In this document: one piece after another, positions 37,461 through 45,005 of the stretch
How positions within the stretch are numbered: the first letter of the stretch is position 1
Layout of the letters: each line of letters starts with the position of its first letter
Origin: a virus
DNA: 64,000 nt
Virus record (IMG/VR): IMGVR_UViG_3300041409_000623
Span: 1 to 64,000 of that record
Reading direction: 5' to 3' (one strand)
Program-made: the position numbers and the translations under genes
Notes under the pieces: generated by a model
The model's database searches: none
What the model saw: only the letters and a program-made list of their open reading frames with translations
Told to the model about the DNA's origin: nothing

Positions 37461-39229
37461 AGAAGATCCGACACCTGCATCTCGTCGGTGCGACCGGCAC
37501 CATTCGCACGGCCATCTACGACAAGCGCGAGCACATCGTCGTGCCCGTCGTCGCGATGGTCGAAGGCGTCGTCTGGGCGGTGAACAGCGACGTGCCGGAG
37601 TTCGTGCCTGCGGAGGAGTTGGCCGAGACGCCGTATCAGTGGAACGGTCGCGGATGCTTCGCGGGACATCCGGACGACGACGGGACGCAGGTCACGGCGA
37701 ACACGCCGCGCACGTTGGAAAAGAGTTTCGGCCTCGTGTTCGACGCGGCACCGTCGAAACAGATCCTCACGACTCGGCGCCTGGAACTCTTCGCGTGGCT
37801 CGACCCGATGAAGGCGGACGCCGTCGGAACGGAAGCGGCCGACGTCATTCGGCGTCTGCGCGCAGGCGAGACCGTCGAAGTTAGCGTCGGCTGCTACGTG
37901 GACGTGGAGCAAAAGGACGGCACGTTCGAGGGCAAGGAGTATCACAGCATCTGGCGCAGCATCGTGAGCGACCACCTCGCGTTCCTCGCCGTCGACGAGA
38001 CGGGCGCGTGCAGCGTCGCGGCAGGCTGCGGTGCAGGGCGCAAGGCTATCAGACATTTGGTCGCGCGAGCGGGAGACATCGTCAGTTTGCAGGTGCTTGG
38101 TCGCGACGGCAAACCGCTCGGACCGAAAGTGCCCGTGGAGGTGCCTGTGGCAGAACCGAAAAAGCTGAAGGACCGAGTCAAAGCGTTCCTCAAGACGCTG
38201 CAGGACGACCCGGCGGAAGTCGCCGAAGAGACTGCCGAGTTGGTCGGCTACAACACGATGTCGTCGCTGCTGAATCAAGCGGTCGTGGCGCTCGGCGACG
38301 CCAACAAGACCGTTGCCGCGCTGCTGCTCGACGAGAACGCCGAGTCGACCGGCGACGAGGAAGCCGAAGAGAGCGTCGAAGATGCACGACTCGATGCGCT
38401 CCGCACTCAGTGCATGACCGTCTATTCGCTGCTCGGCGGCATCATGGAGATGTGCTGGACGATGCAGCAGGACGAAGAAGACGACGTGCAGTCGGTCTAC
38501 GTTGTCAACGCGGCAAAGCGCGTGGCAGCAGACGCGAAGACGAAGGTCGAACCGGCGGCGCTGTTGACGAGAATCAACAAGCAGTTCAAGGCGATGGGCG
38601 TAACGACCTGCTCCTGTGGTGGGCAGGCTCGCGGGAACTCCACCCACTCACAAGGAGATGACAACATGGTCGACAAGGCACGCATCAAGGCGCTGATGGA
38701 AAATGTCCACAATCCGTTGAAAGACCAGAAGGCGCTCGAAGCCGCTGGCGAAGACGCGATCAAGGCGCTGGAGGCGCACTGCAAGACGCTGCAGGACGCG
38801 GCCGACAAGCTCGCGGCTGACGCGGCTGCCGCGAAGAAGATTGCCGACGACGAGGCAGCGGCCAAGCTCGCGGCGGCTGCTGCGAAGCCCGCGACGACGA
38901 TGACCGAAGAGGAAGCGCTGAAGATGTTCCCGCGCATCGCGTCCGTCGTGAACCTGCACCAGGCGCGCGAGGCGGCCGAGAAGGACGTGCTCGTCGCGTC
39001 GCTCAAGACGTGCGGCGTGAAGACCGAGGCGGAACTCAAGGCGATGCCGCTCGACGAGCTGAAGACGATGGCCGCGTTCGCGAAGGTCGCGCAGCCTGCG
39101 GTGGACTTCAGCGGCATGGGCGTGGCGCGTCCGCCGGTCGCCGGGGACACCGAGGACCTGACGCCTCCGAGCACCTATGCGGCGGGTCTCAAGGCGATGC
39201 GCGAGAAGAAGGAAACCGTCGTCGCCTGA
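37457..39229 (+). CDS. Prohead protease-scaffold fusion (DUF2213-like)
   Basis: 590 residues. Residues 1-200 resemble the DUF2213 putative prohead protease: GRGCFAGHPDDDGTQVTANT with a Gly-His-Pro block, then SVGCYVDVEQKDGTFEGKEY and SDHLAFLAVDETGACS with the His and Cys/Asp region. A long helical middle follows, and the C-terminal 190 residues are Ala/Lys/Glu-rich scaffold. A second start at 38666 gives the scaffold alone, as with lambda C/Nu3. ATGA overlap at the start. Confidence 0.8.
   Translation: MKKIRHLHLVGATGTIRTAIYDKREHIVVPVVAMVEGVVWAVNSDVPEFVPAEELAETPYQWNGRGCFAGHPDDDGTQVTANTPRTLEKSFGLVFDAAPSKQILTTRRLELFAWLDPMKADAVGTEAADVIRRLRAGETVEVSVGCYVDVEQKDGTFEGKEYHSIWRSIVSDHLAFLAVDETGACSVAAGCGAGRKAIRHLVARAGDIVSLQVLGRDGKPLGPKVPVEVPVAEPKKLKDRVKAFLKTLQDDPAEVAEETAELVGYNTMSSLLNQAVVALGDANKTVAALLLDENAESTGDEEAEESVEDARLDALRTQCMTVYSLLGGIMEMCWTMQQDEEDDVQSVYVVNAAKRVAADAKTKVEPAALLTRINKQFKAMGVTTCSCGGQARGNSTHSQGDDNMVDKARIKALMENVHNPLKDQKALEAAGEDAIKALEAHCKTLQDAADKLAADAAAAKKIADDEAAAKLAAAAAKPATTMTEEEALKMFPRIASVVNLHQAREAAEKDVLVASLKTCGVKTEAELKAMPLDELKTMAAFAKVAQPAVDFSGMGVARPPVAGDTEDLTPPSTYAAGLKAMREKKETVVA
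38666..39229 (+). CDS. Scaffold protein from an internal in-frame start
   Basis: 187 residues from ATG 38666, which has a strong AAGGAG 8 bases upstream (MVDKARIKALMENVHNPLKD). Almost wholly helical (AAAAKKIADDEAAAKLAAAA), ending in a Pro-rich tail and a basic helix that may touch the capsid protein. It shares the frame of the protease, so both a fusion and a free scaffold can be made. Confidence 0.7.
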   Translation: MVDKARIKALMENVHNPLKDQKALEAAGEDAIKALEAHCKTLQDAADKLAADAAAAKKIADDEAAAKLAAAAAKPATTMTEEEALKMFPRIASVVNLHQAREAAEKDVLVASLKTCGVKTEAELKAMPLDELKTMAAFAKVAQPAVDFSGMGVARPPVAGDTEDLTPPSTYAAGLKAMREKKETVVA

Positions 39230-39300
39230 TCGGCGTCTTTCAAGTCCATAGTTGGCGCGTTTCGTGGGGAAGCGCGGGCAGAACAAAGGAGAGGTGAACC

Positions 39301-39741
39301 ATGTCCGTAGCACTGAACGCGCCGAACACGATCTTCCTCGGCGGCGAGCGTACGCAGATCAACGACCGAACGGCGAGTGAGGCGATCAAGCCTGGTCATC
39401 TCGTCGAGCTGTTCAACGCGGCAGGCGTCATGCGCTTTCGCAAGCACGCCACCGCTGGCGGCAACACCGGCAGGCTCGTCGCCACCGAAATGGCGATGAT
39501 GAACAAAGGCGTCGATGACGCCTACGCGCTGTCGGACCTCGTCGAGGTCAGCGCCGGTCGCGGCGGCACGACGTTCTGGATGCGCATCGCGAGCGGCCAG
39601 AACATCGTCGCCGGACAGAAGTTGGAGAGCGCTGGCGACGGCACGCTGCGCGCCATCGCATCGGGCACTGCACTGTTCTCCGCGCTGGAGAACAAGGCGA
39701 ACGTCACCGTCGAGACCATGCTCCGCGTCGAGGTCGTGTAG
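39301..39741 (+). CDS. Probable head decoration protein
   Basis: 146 residues, beta-rich with Gly/Thr loops (FLGGERTQINDRTASEAIKP...). KPGHLVELFNAAGVMRF fits small decoration proteins of the DUF2190 type. Preceded by AAAGGAGAGGTG and placed directly before the major capsid gene. Confidence 0.65.
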   Translation: MSVALNAPNTIFLGGERTQINDRTASEAIKPGHLVELFNAAGVMRFRKHATAGGNTGRLVATEMAMMNKGVDDAYALSDLVEVSAGRGGTTFWMRIASGQNIVAGQKLESAGDGTLRAIASGTALFSALENKANVTVETMLRVEVV

Positions 39742-39772
39742 TCGGAAGTCGAACGTCAACACGTAATTTTGA

Positions 39773-39786
39773 GACGCTTCGGCGTC
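39773..39786 (+). other. UUCG-loop hairpin before the capsid gene
   Basis: GACGC-TTCG-GCGTC: an extra-stable tetraloop hairpin ending two bases before GGAGGAG, the ribosome site of the major capsid gene. It may protect the abundant capsid message or mark a processing end. Confidence 0.5.
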
Positions 39787-39799
39787 CGGAGGAGCAACA

Positions 39800-40915
39800 A
39801 TGGAAACGCGGTTCATGGTCGGCAAGTCCGACACCATCGAGAGCAAGAGCCCGCTCGGCGACTTGGTCGTTCGCGCGCTGGAGGAGAGCGGACGGTGGGA
39901 CGCTCGCGCGCTGCGCTCGCCTGGCTTCCGCAAAATGAAGCAAATCGAAGACATGGAGCGCTCGCAGTTCCGCGCGAACGCGCCGTTCCCCGAGCGCTCG
40001 CAGCTCCTGCTCGACCGCGCGGTGGTCGAGGTCGGACTGCAGCGGCTCACGTTCGTCGCCGACGTTCTCGCGGCAGGGTTGACGTTCAACCTGACTGATC
40101 CGCTCAGCGTCACGCAGTTGGCGTGGAACGCGATCAACAAGGTCGCGAACGCGCAGCGCTCGATGACGCCTTCGGCGCGCACCGAGAACTTCATGCCGAC
40201 GCTGCTCGAAAGCAGGCTGCCGATCTACCTGACGCTCAGCGGCTTCGAGCTGGACATCAGGACGCTGCGCGAGTCGCAGCGCATCGGCATTCCGCTCGAC
40301 ACCGCAGGCATCAAGTCGTCGACGCGCGCCGTCAACGAGAACATCGAAGACGCAGCGCTCAACGGAGCGCAGACGGTCGATGGGCAGGAGCTGAAGATCG
40401 CCGGATACAACGCGCCGGGTTTGCTCAACGCACCGAACGCCGAGACGCAGGTCTTGACGGCGGCTGCGTGGTCGACGGCACCGGTCGGCTCGACGGTCTT
40501 CGCGCAGATCCAGGCGATGATCGCGAAGCTGGTCGCGAACAAGAAGTTCGGACCGTACCGGCTTTACACGAGCACGTCGGTGAGCGCGGCGCTCGACACC
40601 GACTACAACGCGGTGAACAACGCGCAAGGTCTCACGATCCGCAACCGGCTGCTCATGCTGCAGGGTCTCGAAGGCATCCGCTCGGCGGACTTGATGCCGG
40701 ACGGCGACGCAGCGACGCACGTCGGCGCGAAGGTCGCGCTCGTGCAGATGACGAACGACGTCATCGACATGGTCGTTGGGCAGGAGCCGACGGTCATTCC
40801 GTGGACCAGCGCGGATGGCTTCACGTTCCACAACCTCGTGATGGCCATCATGATTCCGCGCGTTCGTTCGGACTACAACGGCGACAGCGGCATCTGCATC
40901 GGCACGCTGCAGTAA
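39800..40915 (+). CDS. Major capsid protein, encapsulin-like HK97 fold
   Basis: 371 residues. RSQLLLDRAVVEVGLQRLTF, then RIGIPLDTAGIKSSTRAVNE and NIEDAALNGAQTVDGQELKI follow the encapsulin/Linocin-M18-like layout (E-loop, A-domain, P-domain). The C-terminus has EPTVIPWTSADGFTFHNLVM. It should form the icosahedral shell. No long N-terminal delta domain is seen, consistent with the separate scaffold gene. Strong GGAGGAG ribosome site. Confidence 0.8.
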   Translation: METRFMVGKSDTIESKSPLGDLVVRALEESGRWDARALRSPGFRKMKQIEDMERSQFRANAPFPERSQLLLDRAVVEVGLQRLTFVADVLAAGLTFNLTDPLSVTQLAWNAINKVANAQRSMTPSARTENFMPTLLESRLPIYLTLSGFELDIRTLRESQRIGIPLDTAGIKSSTRAVNENIEDAALNGAQTVDGQELKIAGYNAPGLLNAPNAETQVLTAAAWSTAPVGSTVFAQIQAMIAKLVANKKFGPYRLYTSTSVSAALDTDYNAVNNAQGLTIRNRLLMLQGLEGIRSADLMPDGDAATHVGAKVALVQMTNDVIDMVVGQEPTVIPWTSADGFTFHNLVMAIMIPRVRSDYNGDSGICIGTLQ

Positions 40916-40931
40916 GGCGACGCTGCAGTAA
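40904..40931 (+). repeat. 12-base direct duplication at the capsid gene end
   Basis: ACGCTGCAGTAA occurs at 40904-40915 (the last codons and stop of the capsid gene) and again at 40920-40931, four bases later. It looks like a recent slippage duplication with no coding effect. Confidence 0.7.
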
Positions 40932-40973
40932 AGATACCGGCGCAATGGGGCGCTGGTTGAACAGGAGGAAGCG

Positions 40974-41159
40974 ATGGGCGAAAAAGATCCACGCACGCGA
41001 AGCGACGACGCGAAGAGCATTCCGAACCCGCCCGACAACAGCAATCCGCGTCCTGCGCCCGGCGGCGTCGGCACGGACACGGCGAGAGATCCGGCGAACG
41101 ACAGCGCGGCGCAGCCTGGGAAGCAGCCGAATCCGCTTCCGAATCAGCCGGGACGCTGA
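40974..41159 (+). CDS. Pro/Asn-rich disordered small protein
   Basis: 61 residues, almost entirely disordered (SIPNPPDNSNPRPAPGGVG...). ATG follows CAGGAGG. Position after the capsid gene suggests a virion accessory protein. TGATG overlap with the next gene. Confidence 0.6.
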   Translation: MGEKDPRTRSDDAKSIPNPPDNSNPRPAPGGVGTDTARDPANDSAAQPGKQPNPLPNQPGR

Positions 41160-41362
41160 TGAACGACAAGGACGCGATGAAGCTCGATCCACTTCGTCGC
41201 GTCTTCGTATACAACGATCGACGGTTTCACACGCACGACGGCGTCTATTACCAGCGCGGTGATAGCGGCGACACGATCCGTCGGCAGCTTCCGAAGGTGC
41301 GCGGCAAGTCCGCGCGTCGTGCGGACAAGAGGTTGCGACATGCCGCTCGCCGGGAGCAGTGA
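41159..41362 (+). CDS. Small basic protein
   Basis: 67 residues. FVYNDRRFHTHDGVYYQRGD, then a strongly basic C-terminus (KVRGKSARRADKRLRHAARR) that may bind DNA. Overlaps the next gene by 23 bases. Confidence 0.6.
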   Translation: MNDKDAMKLDPLRRVFVYNDRRFHTHDGVYYQRGDSGDTIRRQLPKVRGKSARRADKRLRHAARREQ

Positions 41363-41570
41363 AGGTCAGCGCCTCGTTCGACAAAACGAGGCGTTGATGA
41401 TCCTGCAGAGGTTGCCGATCGGCGACGCGATAGGCGCGGCGTGCTCGTTTCTTTTGCACTGCGCCTACAACCATCGCGTCGAGTTTCGTCGCGTCATGAA
41501 CGAGAAGGTCATCCGCGAAGGCTTCAGCGGCGTCTCGCTGCTTGAAGTGTTCAAGCGCGTGAGTCAGTAA
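41340..41570 (+). CDS. Hypothetical helical protein
   Basis: 76 residues from ATG 41340 (MPLAGSSEGQRLVRQNEALM). Central GDAIGAACSFLLHCAYNHRV, then a basic helix. An upstream in-frame extension would overlap the previous gene more deeply. Unknown. Confidence 0.6.
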   Translation: MPLAGSSEGQRLVRQNEALMILQRLPIGDAIGAACSFLLHCAYNHRVEFRRVMNEKVIREGFSGVSLLEVFKRVSQ

Positions 41571-41581
41571 AGGAGCTTTCA

Positions 41582-42010
41582 ATGGCGAAGAGCACGGCTT
41601 ACGCGAACTCGCTGCTGCTGCTGATTTTCAACGCGACGCTGTTCGCGAACGTCGCGGTCAACGCGACTTCGTCTCCCATCACGAACATCTACGTCGCCCT
41701 GCACACGGCGGACCCAGGCACGGCAGGCGACCAGACGACGAGCGAGGCGGCCTACACGAGCTATGCGCGCGTGGCCGTCGTGCGGACGTCGAGCGGCTGG
41801 ACGGTCACGAACAACACCGTCGTCCCGGTCGCGGCGATCACGTTTCCTGCAGGCACCGGCGGCTCGGGCACCGCGACGCATTGCTCGTACGGCACGCTGA
41901 CGTCTGGCGCTGGCGTGCGCCTCGTCTCGGGAACGGTGACGCCGAACATCACGATGGGCAACGGCGTGACGCCGAGTCTGTCGACGGCCACGACGCTGAC
42001 GGAGACCTAA
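41582..42010 (+). CDS. Structural protein, beta-rich
   Basis: 142 residues. YVALHTADPGTAGDQTTSEA then TSYARVAVVRTSSGWTV is a pattern common in phage structural proteins encoded after the capsid gene (decoration or fibre-attached). The C-terminal region is Gly/Thr-rich beta. GGAGC ribosome site. Confidence 0.7.
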   Translation: MAKSTAYANSLLLLIFNATLFANVAVNATSSPITNIYVALHTADPGTAGDQTTSEAAYTSYARVAVVRTSSGWTVTNNTVVPVAAITFPAGTGGSGTATHCSYGTLTSGAGVRLVSGTVTPNITMGNGVTPSLSTATTLTET

Positions 42011-42013
42011 GAT

Positions 42014-42370
42014 ATGGAATCGACGATCGTCGTCGCGCACGGCGCGATGTCTCAGTCGCAGTACGGCGTCACTGCCGAGCGCAGGCTGCAGAAGGCGATG
42101 GAAGACGCCGTGCTGCAGTGCAACGCCGAGGGCATCGCGAACGCGCACGAGAACTCGGATGTCATTCGGCGACGCATGCATCAGGCGCACGATCGTGAGC
42201 TGATCGTCATCACGAAAGAAACCTACGACGCGCAGGTCACGCACCTGAATGAGGTGCACAAGCTGCGGCGCGAAGAACTCGACCGACTGCACGAAGAGAG
42301 CTTGGCGCAGGCTGCTCTCGGACTGCGAGAAGAACTCGCGGCCATCGAAGCGAGGATCCGCGATGCCTGA
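42014..42370 (+). CDS. Helical structural-region protein
   Basis: 118 residues, almost all helix with coiled-coil character (RRLQKAMEDAVLQC...KLRREELDRLHEESLAQAAL). It could be a trimeric fibre stalk or an assembly factor for the next gene. ATG start 4 bases after the previous stop. Overlaps the next ATG by 8 bases. Confidence 0.65.
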   Translation: MESTIVVAHGAMSQSQYGVTAERRLQKAMEDAVLQCNAEGIANAHENSDVIRRRMHQAHDRELIVITKETYDAQVTHLNEVHKLRREELDRLHEESLAQAALGLREELAAIEARIRDA

Positions 42371-42683
42371 CGCATACAAGACGCTCTATCGCGGGCAACT
42401 CGCGGCATCCGTTGCTACTATCTACACGGTGCCTGGGGCGACCGCCGCGATCATCAAGCATATCTCGGTGGTCAACAACGACAGCACCGATCGGACCTTC
42501 GCGCTCTATCGCAACGGAACTACTGCCGCGTTCATCTTCACGGCGCTAGCAGTGACCGTGCCTGCAGGCGGCAGCTGGGAGTGGGATGGCACGATGTCGC
42601 TCGAAGCAGCTGGAACAATCGCGGGCGTGGCGAGCGTTGCCAGTCAATTGACCTGCATCATCGATGGAGACGAGGTCACGTAG
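42363..42683 (+). CDS. Head-fibre-like small protein
   Basis: 106 residues from ATG 42363 (MPDAYKTLYRGQLAASVATI). The following TVPGATAAIIKHISVVNNDS and a terminal beta block are like small phage fibre or knob domains. Likely a surface-exposed virion part. Confidence 0.65.
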   Translation: MPDAYKTLYRGQLAASVATIYTVPGATAAIIKHISVVNNDSTDRTFALYRNGTTAAFIFTALAVTVPAGGSWEWDGTMSLEAAGTIAGVASVASQLTCIIDGDEVT

Positions 42684-44294
42684 TTGCCGACGAAGATCGG
42701 GACGTTGGCGTTCGGCACCTATGCCGCTGGTCCTGGCCTCGCGGGTCAGAATCATCTCATCTACGCGGTGAACGCGAAGACGTGGTGGTTTTTCGTCATC
42801 ACGAGCGCGGCCGATACGCCTGGAACGCCTGGGACGCACGCCATCAAGTCCTACTACAGTTCCAGCCAAAACCTGTTCACCGCCACGTGGACTGCGGGAA
42901 TCGACAGTCCGAACTTCGACGGCACTGGGAACAACGGCCTCGCGCGATTCGACAGCGGGCGCGCGCTGGGCGTGTTGTATTGGAACAACGGCGGTGGAAC
43001 GAAGAAGGACATCGTGTTGATGACCGCCGGGATGCAGAGCACCGACAAGCTGACTGGCGGCACGTCTTATCAAGGGTTCATTCGCGCGTCGCTGACGGCG
43101 AACACGATCACGTGGGGCAACTGGGGCGGGTACTCGACGCCTCCGTGGAACAACTTGGCAGGTCACACCTTTCAAGCCGGTAGTGCCATCGGCCGAACCG
43201 CAGACGGTTACATTCAAACGGCGAGCATGTATCTGCATTCGGAGGTGGATGCCGCCGTCGTCACGTCGGTCGATCCGGACATCGGCGACACGTGGAACGA
43301 AGGCGCGTTGAACGCCACGGGCAATCACGTCAACGGGAGCGCGGTGATCACGGGCATGTCGAATCAGACGCGCCTGGAAGTTGGGATGGCGTTGTCGTCG
43401 GAAGGCACGGACTGGAACATCTGTCGATACCCTCGCGTGATCAGCATCGATTCGCCGACGCAGGTCACGATGTCCCATACGGCGCAAGTCACCGTCAACG
43501 GTGTCAACCTCCGATGGTGGCAGGGCACGGGTGGATCGAACCGCGTGCAGCTCGATACGCCGATGATCGATACGTCGATGCCGAACGAGTGTCAGTGCTA
43601 CGGGTTCGCGCCACTCGATAACAACGGCATGTTGGCGGTTTACGATTCTGGAGCGGGCGTGCCGCCGAATTTTACCGAACTGCTCTCGATCAAGGCGAAT
43701 CAGACGCAAGCGCAAGGATTCTGGCCGGCGACGTCGGCTCCGGGGACGGCCGTCTTCGGCTCATCCGTCACCAATGACATTCAGGATTGGTGTCTCGTCT
43801 GGGTGGACACGCAGAACATCTTTTGCGCGCGGCGCACGTCCAACACGGCCATCGCCGTTCGTCAATATAACACTGGGGCGAATACGTGGGCCGCTACGCC
43901 GTCACAACCTCCAGCGTTCGGAGGCGTGATCAAGGCTGGCGGCGGCGTCGTCGGCGTGACGAACAACGTCGATTTCTGGCTGTTCGTGATCGACGGTACG
44001 AACAACGTCATCAGCTCTGTCAAATACAACGCAGCATTCGATACGTGGGGCGCATGGACGACGGTGAGTGCCGTCGATAGCACGGCGAAGTATCTCTCGT
44101 GCTCGTTGGTCCTCGGACCGGCGACCGGCGTCTTGTCGCAAGCGGGTCTCATCTACCAAGTGACCAATGGCGGCAGCTTCGACGCGTATGTCGCGCCGTT
44201 TCTCGCAGGCGACCCACCGGACTGGGAGAACATCAACACGCGGCCTAGCTTTCAGTATCAGCGCGGAGCCTCGTTTTCGTCAGGAGTGCGCTAG
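42684..44294 (+). CDS. Large beta-rich virion protein, propeller-like repeats
   Basis: 536 residues, TTG start directly after the previous stop. Repeated blades of the form LIYAVNAKTWWFFVITSAA, GVLYWNNGGGTKKDIVLMTA and VDFWLFVIDGTNNVISSVKY suggest a beta-propeller or BNR-like fold. Many Trp and Asn. Probably a tail or head fibre that binds the host surface. Confidence 0.65.
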   Translation: MPTKIGTLAFGTYAAGPGLAGQNHLIYAVNAKTWWFFVITSAADTPGTPGTHAIKSYYSSSQNLFTATWTAGIDSPNFDGTGNNGLARFDSGRALGVLYWNNGGGTKKDIVLMTAGMQSTDKLTGGTSYQGFIRASLTANTITWGNWGGYSTPPWNNLAGHTFQAGSAIGRTADGYIQTASMYLHSEVDAAVVTSVDPDIGDTWNEGALNATGNHVNGSAVITGMSNQTRLEVGMALSSEGTDWNICRYPRVISIDSPTQVTMSHTAQVTVNGVNLRWWQGTGGSNRVQLDTPMIDTSMPNECQCYGFAPLDNNGMLAVYDSGAGVPPNFTELLSIKANQTQAQGFWPATSAPGTAVFGSSVTNDIQDWCLVWVDTQNIFCARRTSNTAIAVRQYNTGANTWAATPSQPPAFGGVIKAGGGVVGVTNNVDFWLFVIDGTNNVISSVKYNAAFDTWGAWTTVSAVDSTAKYLSCSLVLGPATGVLSQAGLIYQVTNGGSFDAYVAPFLAGDPPDWENINTRPSFQYQRGASFSSGVR

Positions 44295-44297
44295 GTC

Positions 44298-45005
44298 ATG
44301 CAGAATACCTACGACGCGAATGGCCTGCCTCTGGGATCGGCTCCTCCTGGATTCAAGTTGCTATCGATCAGTTACATCCAGCAGGGCACTACCACGTATA
44401 CGGTGCCTGCGTGGTGTCGTGCGATTCGAGTCACGTGCGTCGGCGCAGGAGGAGCTGGCGGCGGCGTAGCCACGGCCGCGACGAACTCTGGTGCCGCAGG
44501 CGGCGGAGGCGGCGGTGCGGTCAGTCAGACGTGGAAGGTCACGCCGAAGCTGACGGCCTTCACCGTGGCGGTTGGTGCTGGAGGAACTGCAGCGGCAGCG
44601 GGCGCGAACAATGGGAACGCTGGCGGCGATACGACGTTCGATTCTCCCGCGATCTGCACCGCGAAGGGTGGTTCCGGTGGACTTGCTGACACCATCGCGA
44701 CCATTCACGTCGGTGGGTTGGGCGGCGCAGGTGGCGTGAGTGCATCTGGCGTCGGGGATCTGAAGCTCGCTGGCTCGGACGGTGAAGAAGGACTCGCACT
44801 CGCAGCGGCGCAAGCGGTCAGCGGCGCTGGAGGGAACGGTTATCACGGCAGCGGTTCGACGGGTGGAAAGAAGGCGCAGGGTGCAGGCGCGGCTGGCGGC
44901 GTCTACGGCGGCGGCGGTTCGGGAGGATGCGCGCTCAGCGGCGGTGCGTCTGTCGCCGGTGGAGCCGGAGCGAACGGCGTCATCATCGTAGAAGAGTTCG
45001 CCTGA
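44298..45005 (+). CDS. Glycine-rich fibre/adhesin protein
   Basis: 235 residues. After about 40 ordinary residues come Gly-rich stretches (CVGAGGAGGGVATAATN, GAAGGGGGGAVS, GGVYGGGGSGGC), as in phage adhesins with polyglycine-II sandwich domains. Ends in a short beta strand (NGVIIVEEFA). Likely receptor-binding tip. Confidence 0.7.
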   Translation: MQNTYDANGLPLGSAPPGFKLLSISYIQQGTTTYTVPAWCRAIRVTCVGAGGAGGGVATAATNSGAAGGGGGGAVSQTWKVTPKLTAFTVAVGAGGTAAAAGANNGNAGGDTTFDSPAICTAKGGSGGLADTIATIHVGGLGGAGGVSASGVGDLKLAGSDGEEGLALAAAQAVSGAGGNGYHGSGSTGGKKAQGAGAAGGVYGGGGSGGCALSGGASVAGGAGANGVIIVEEFA

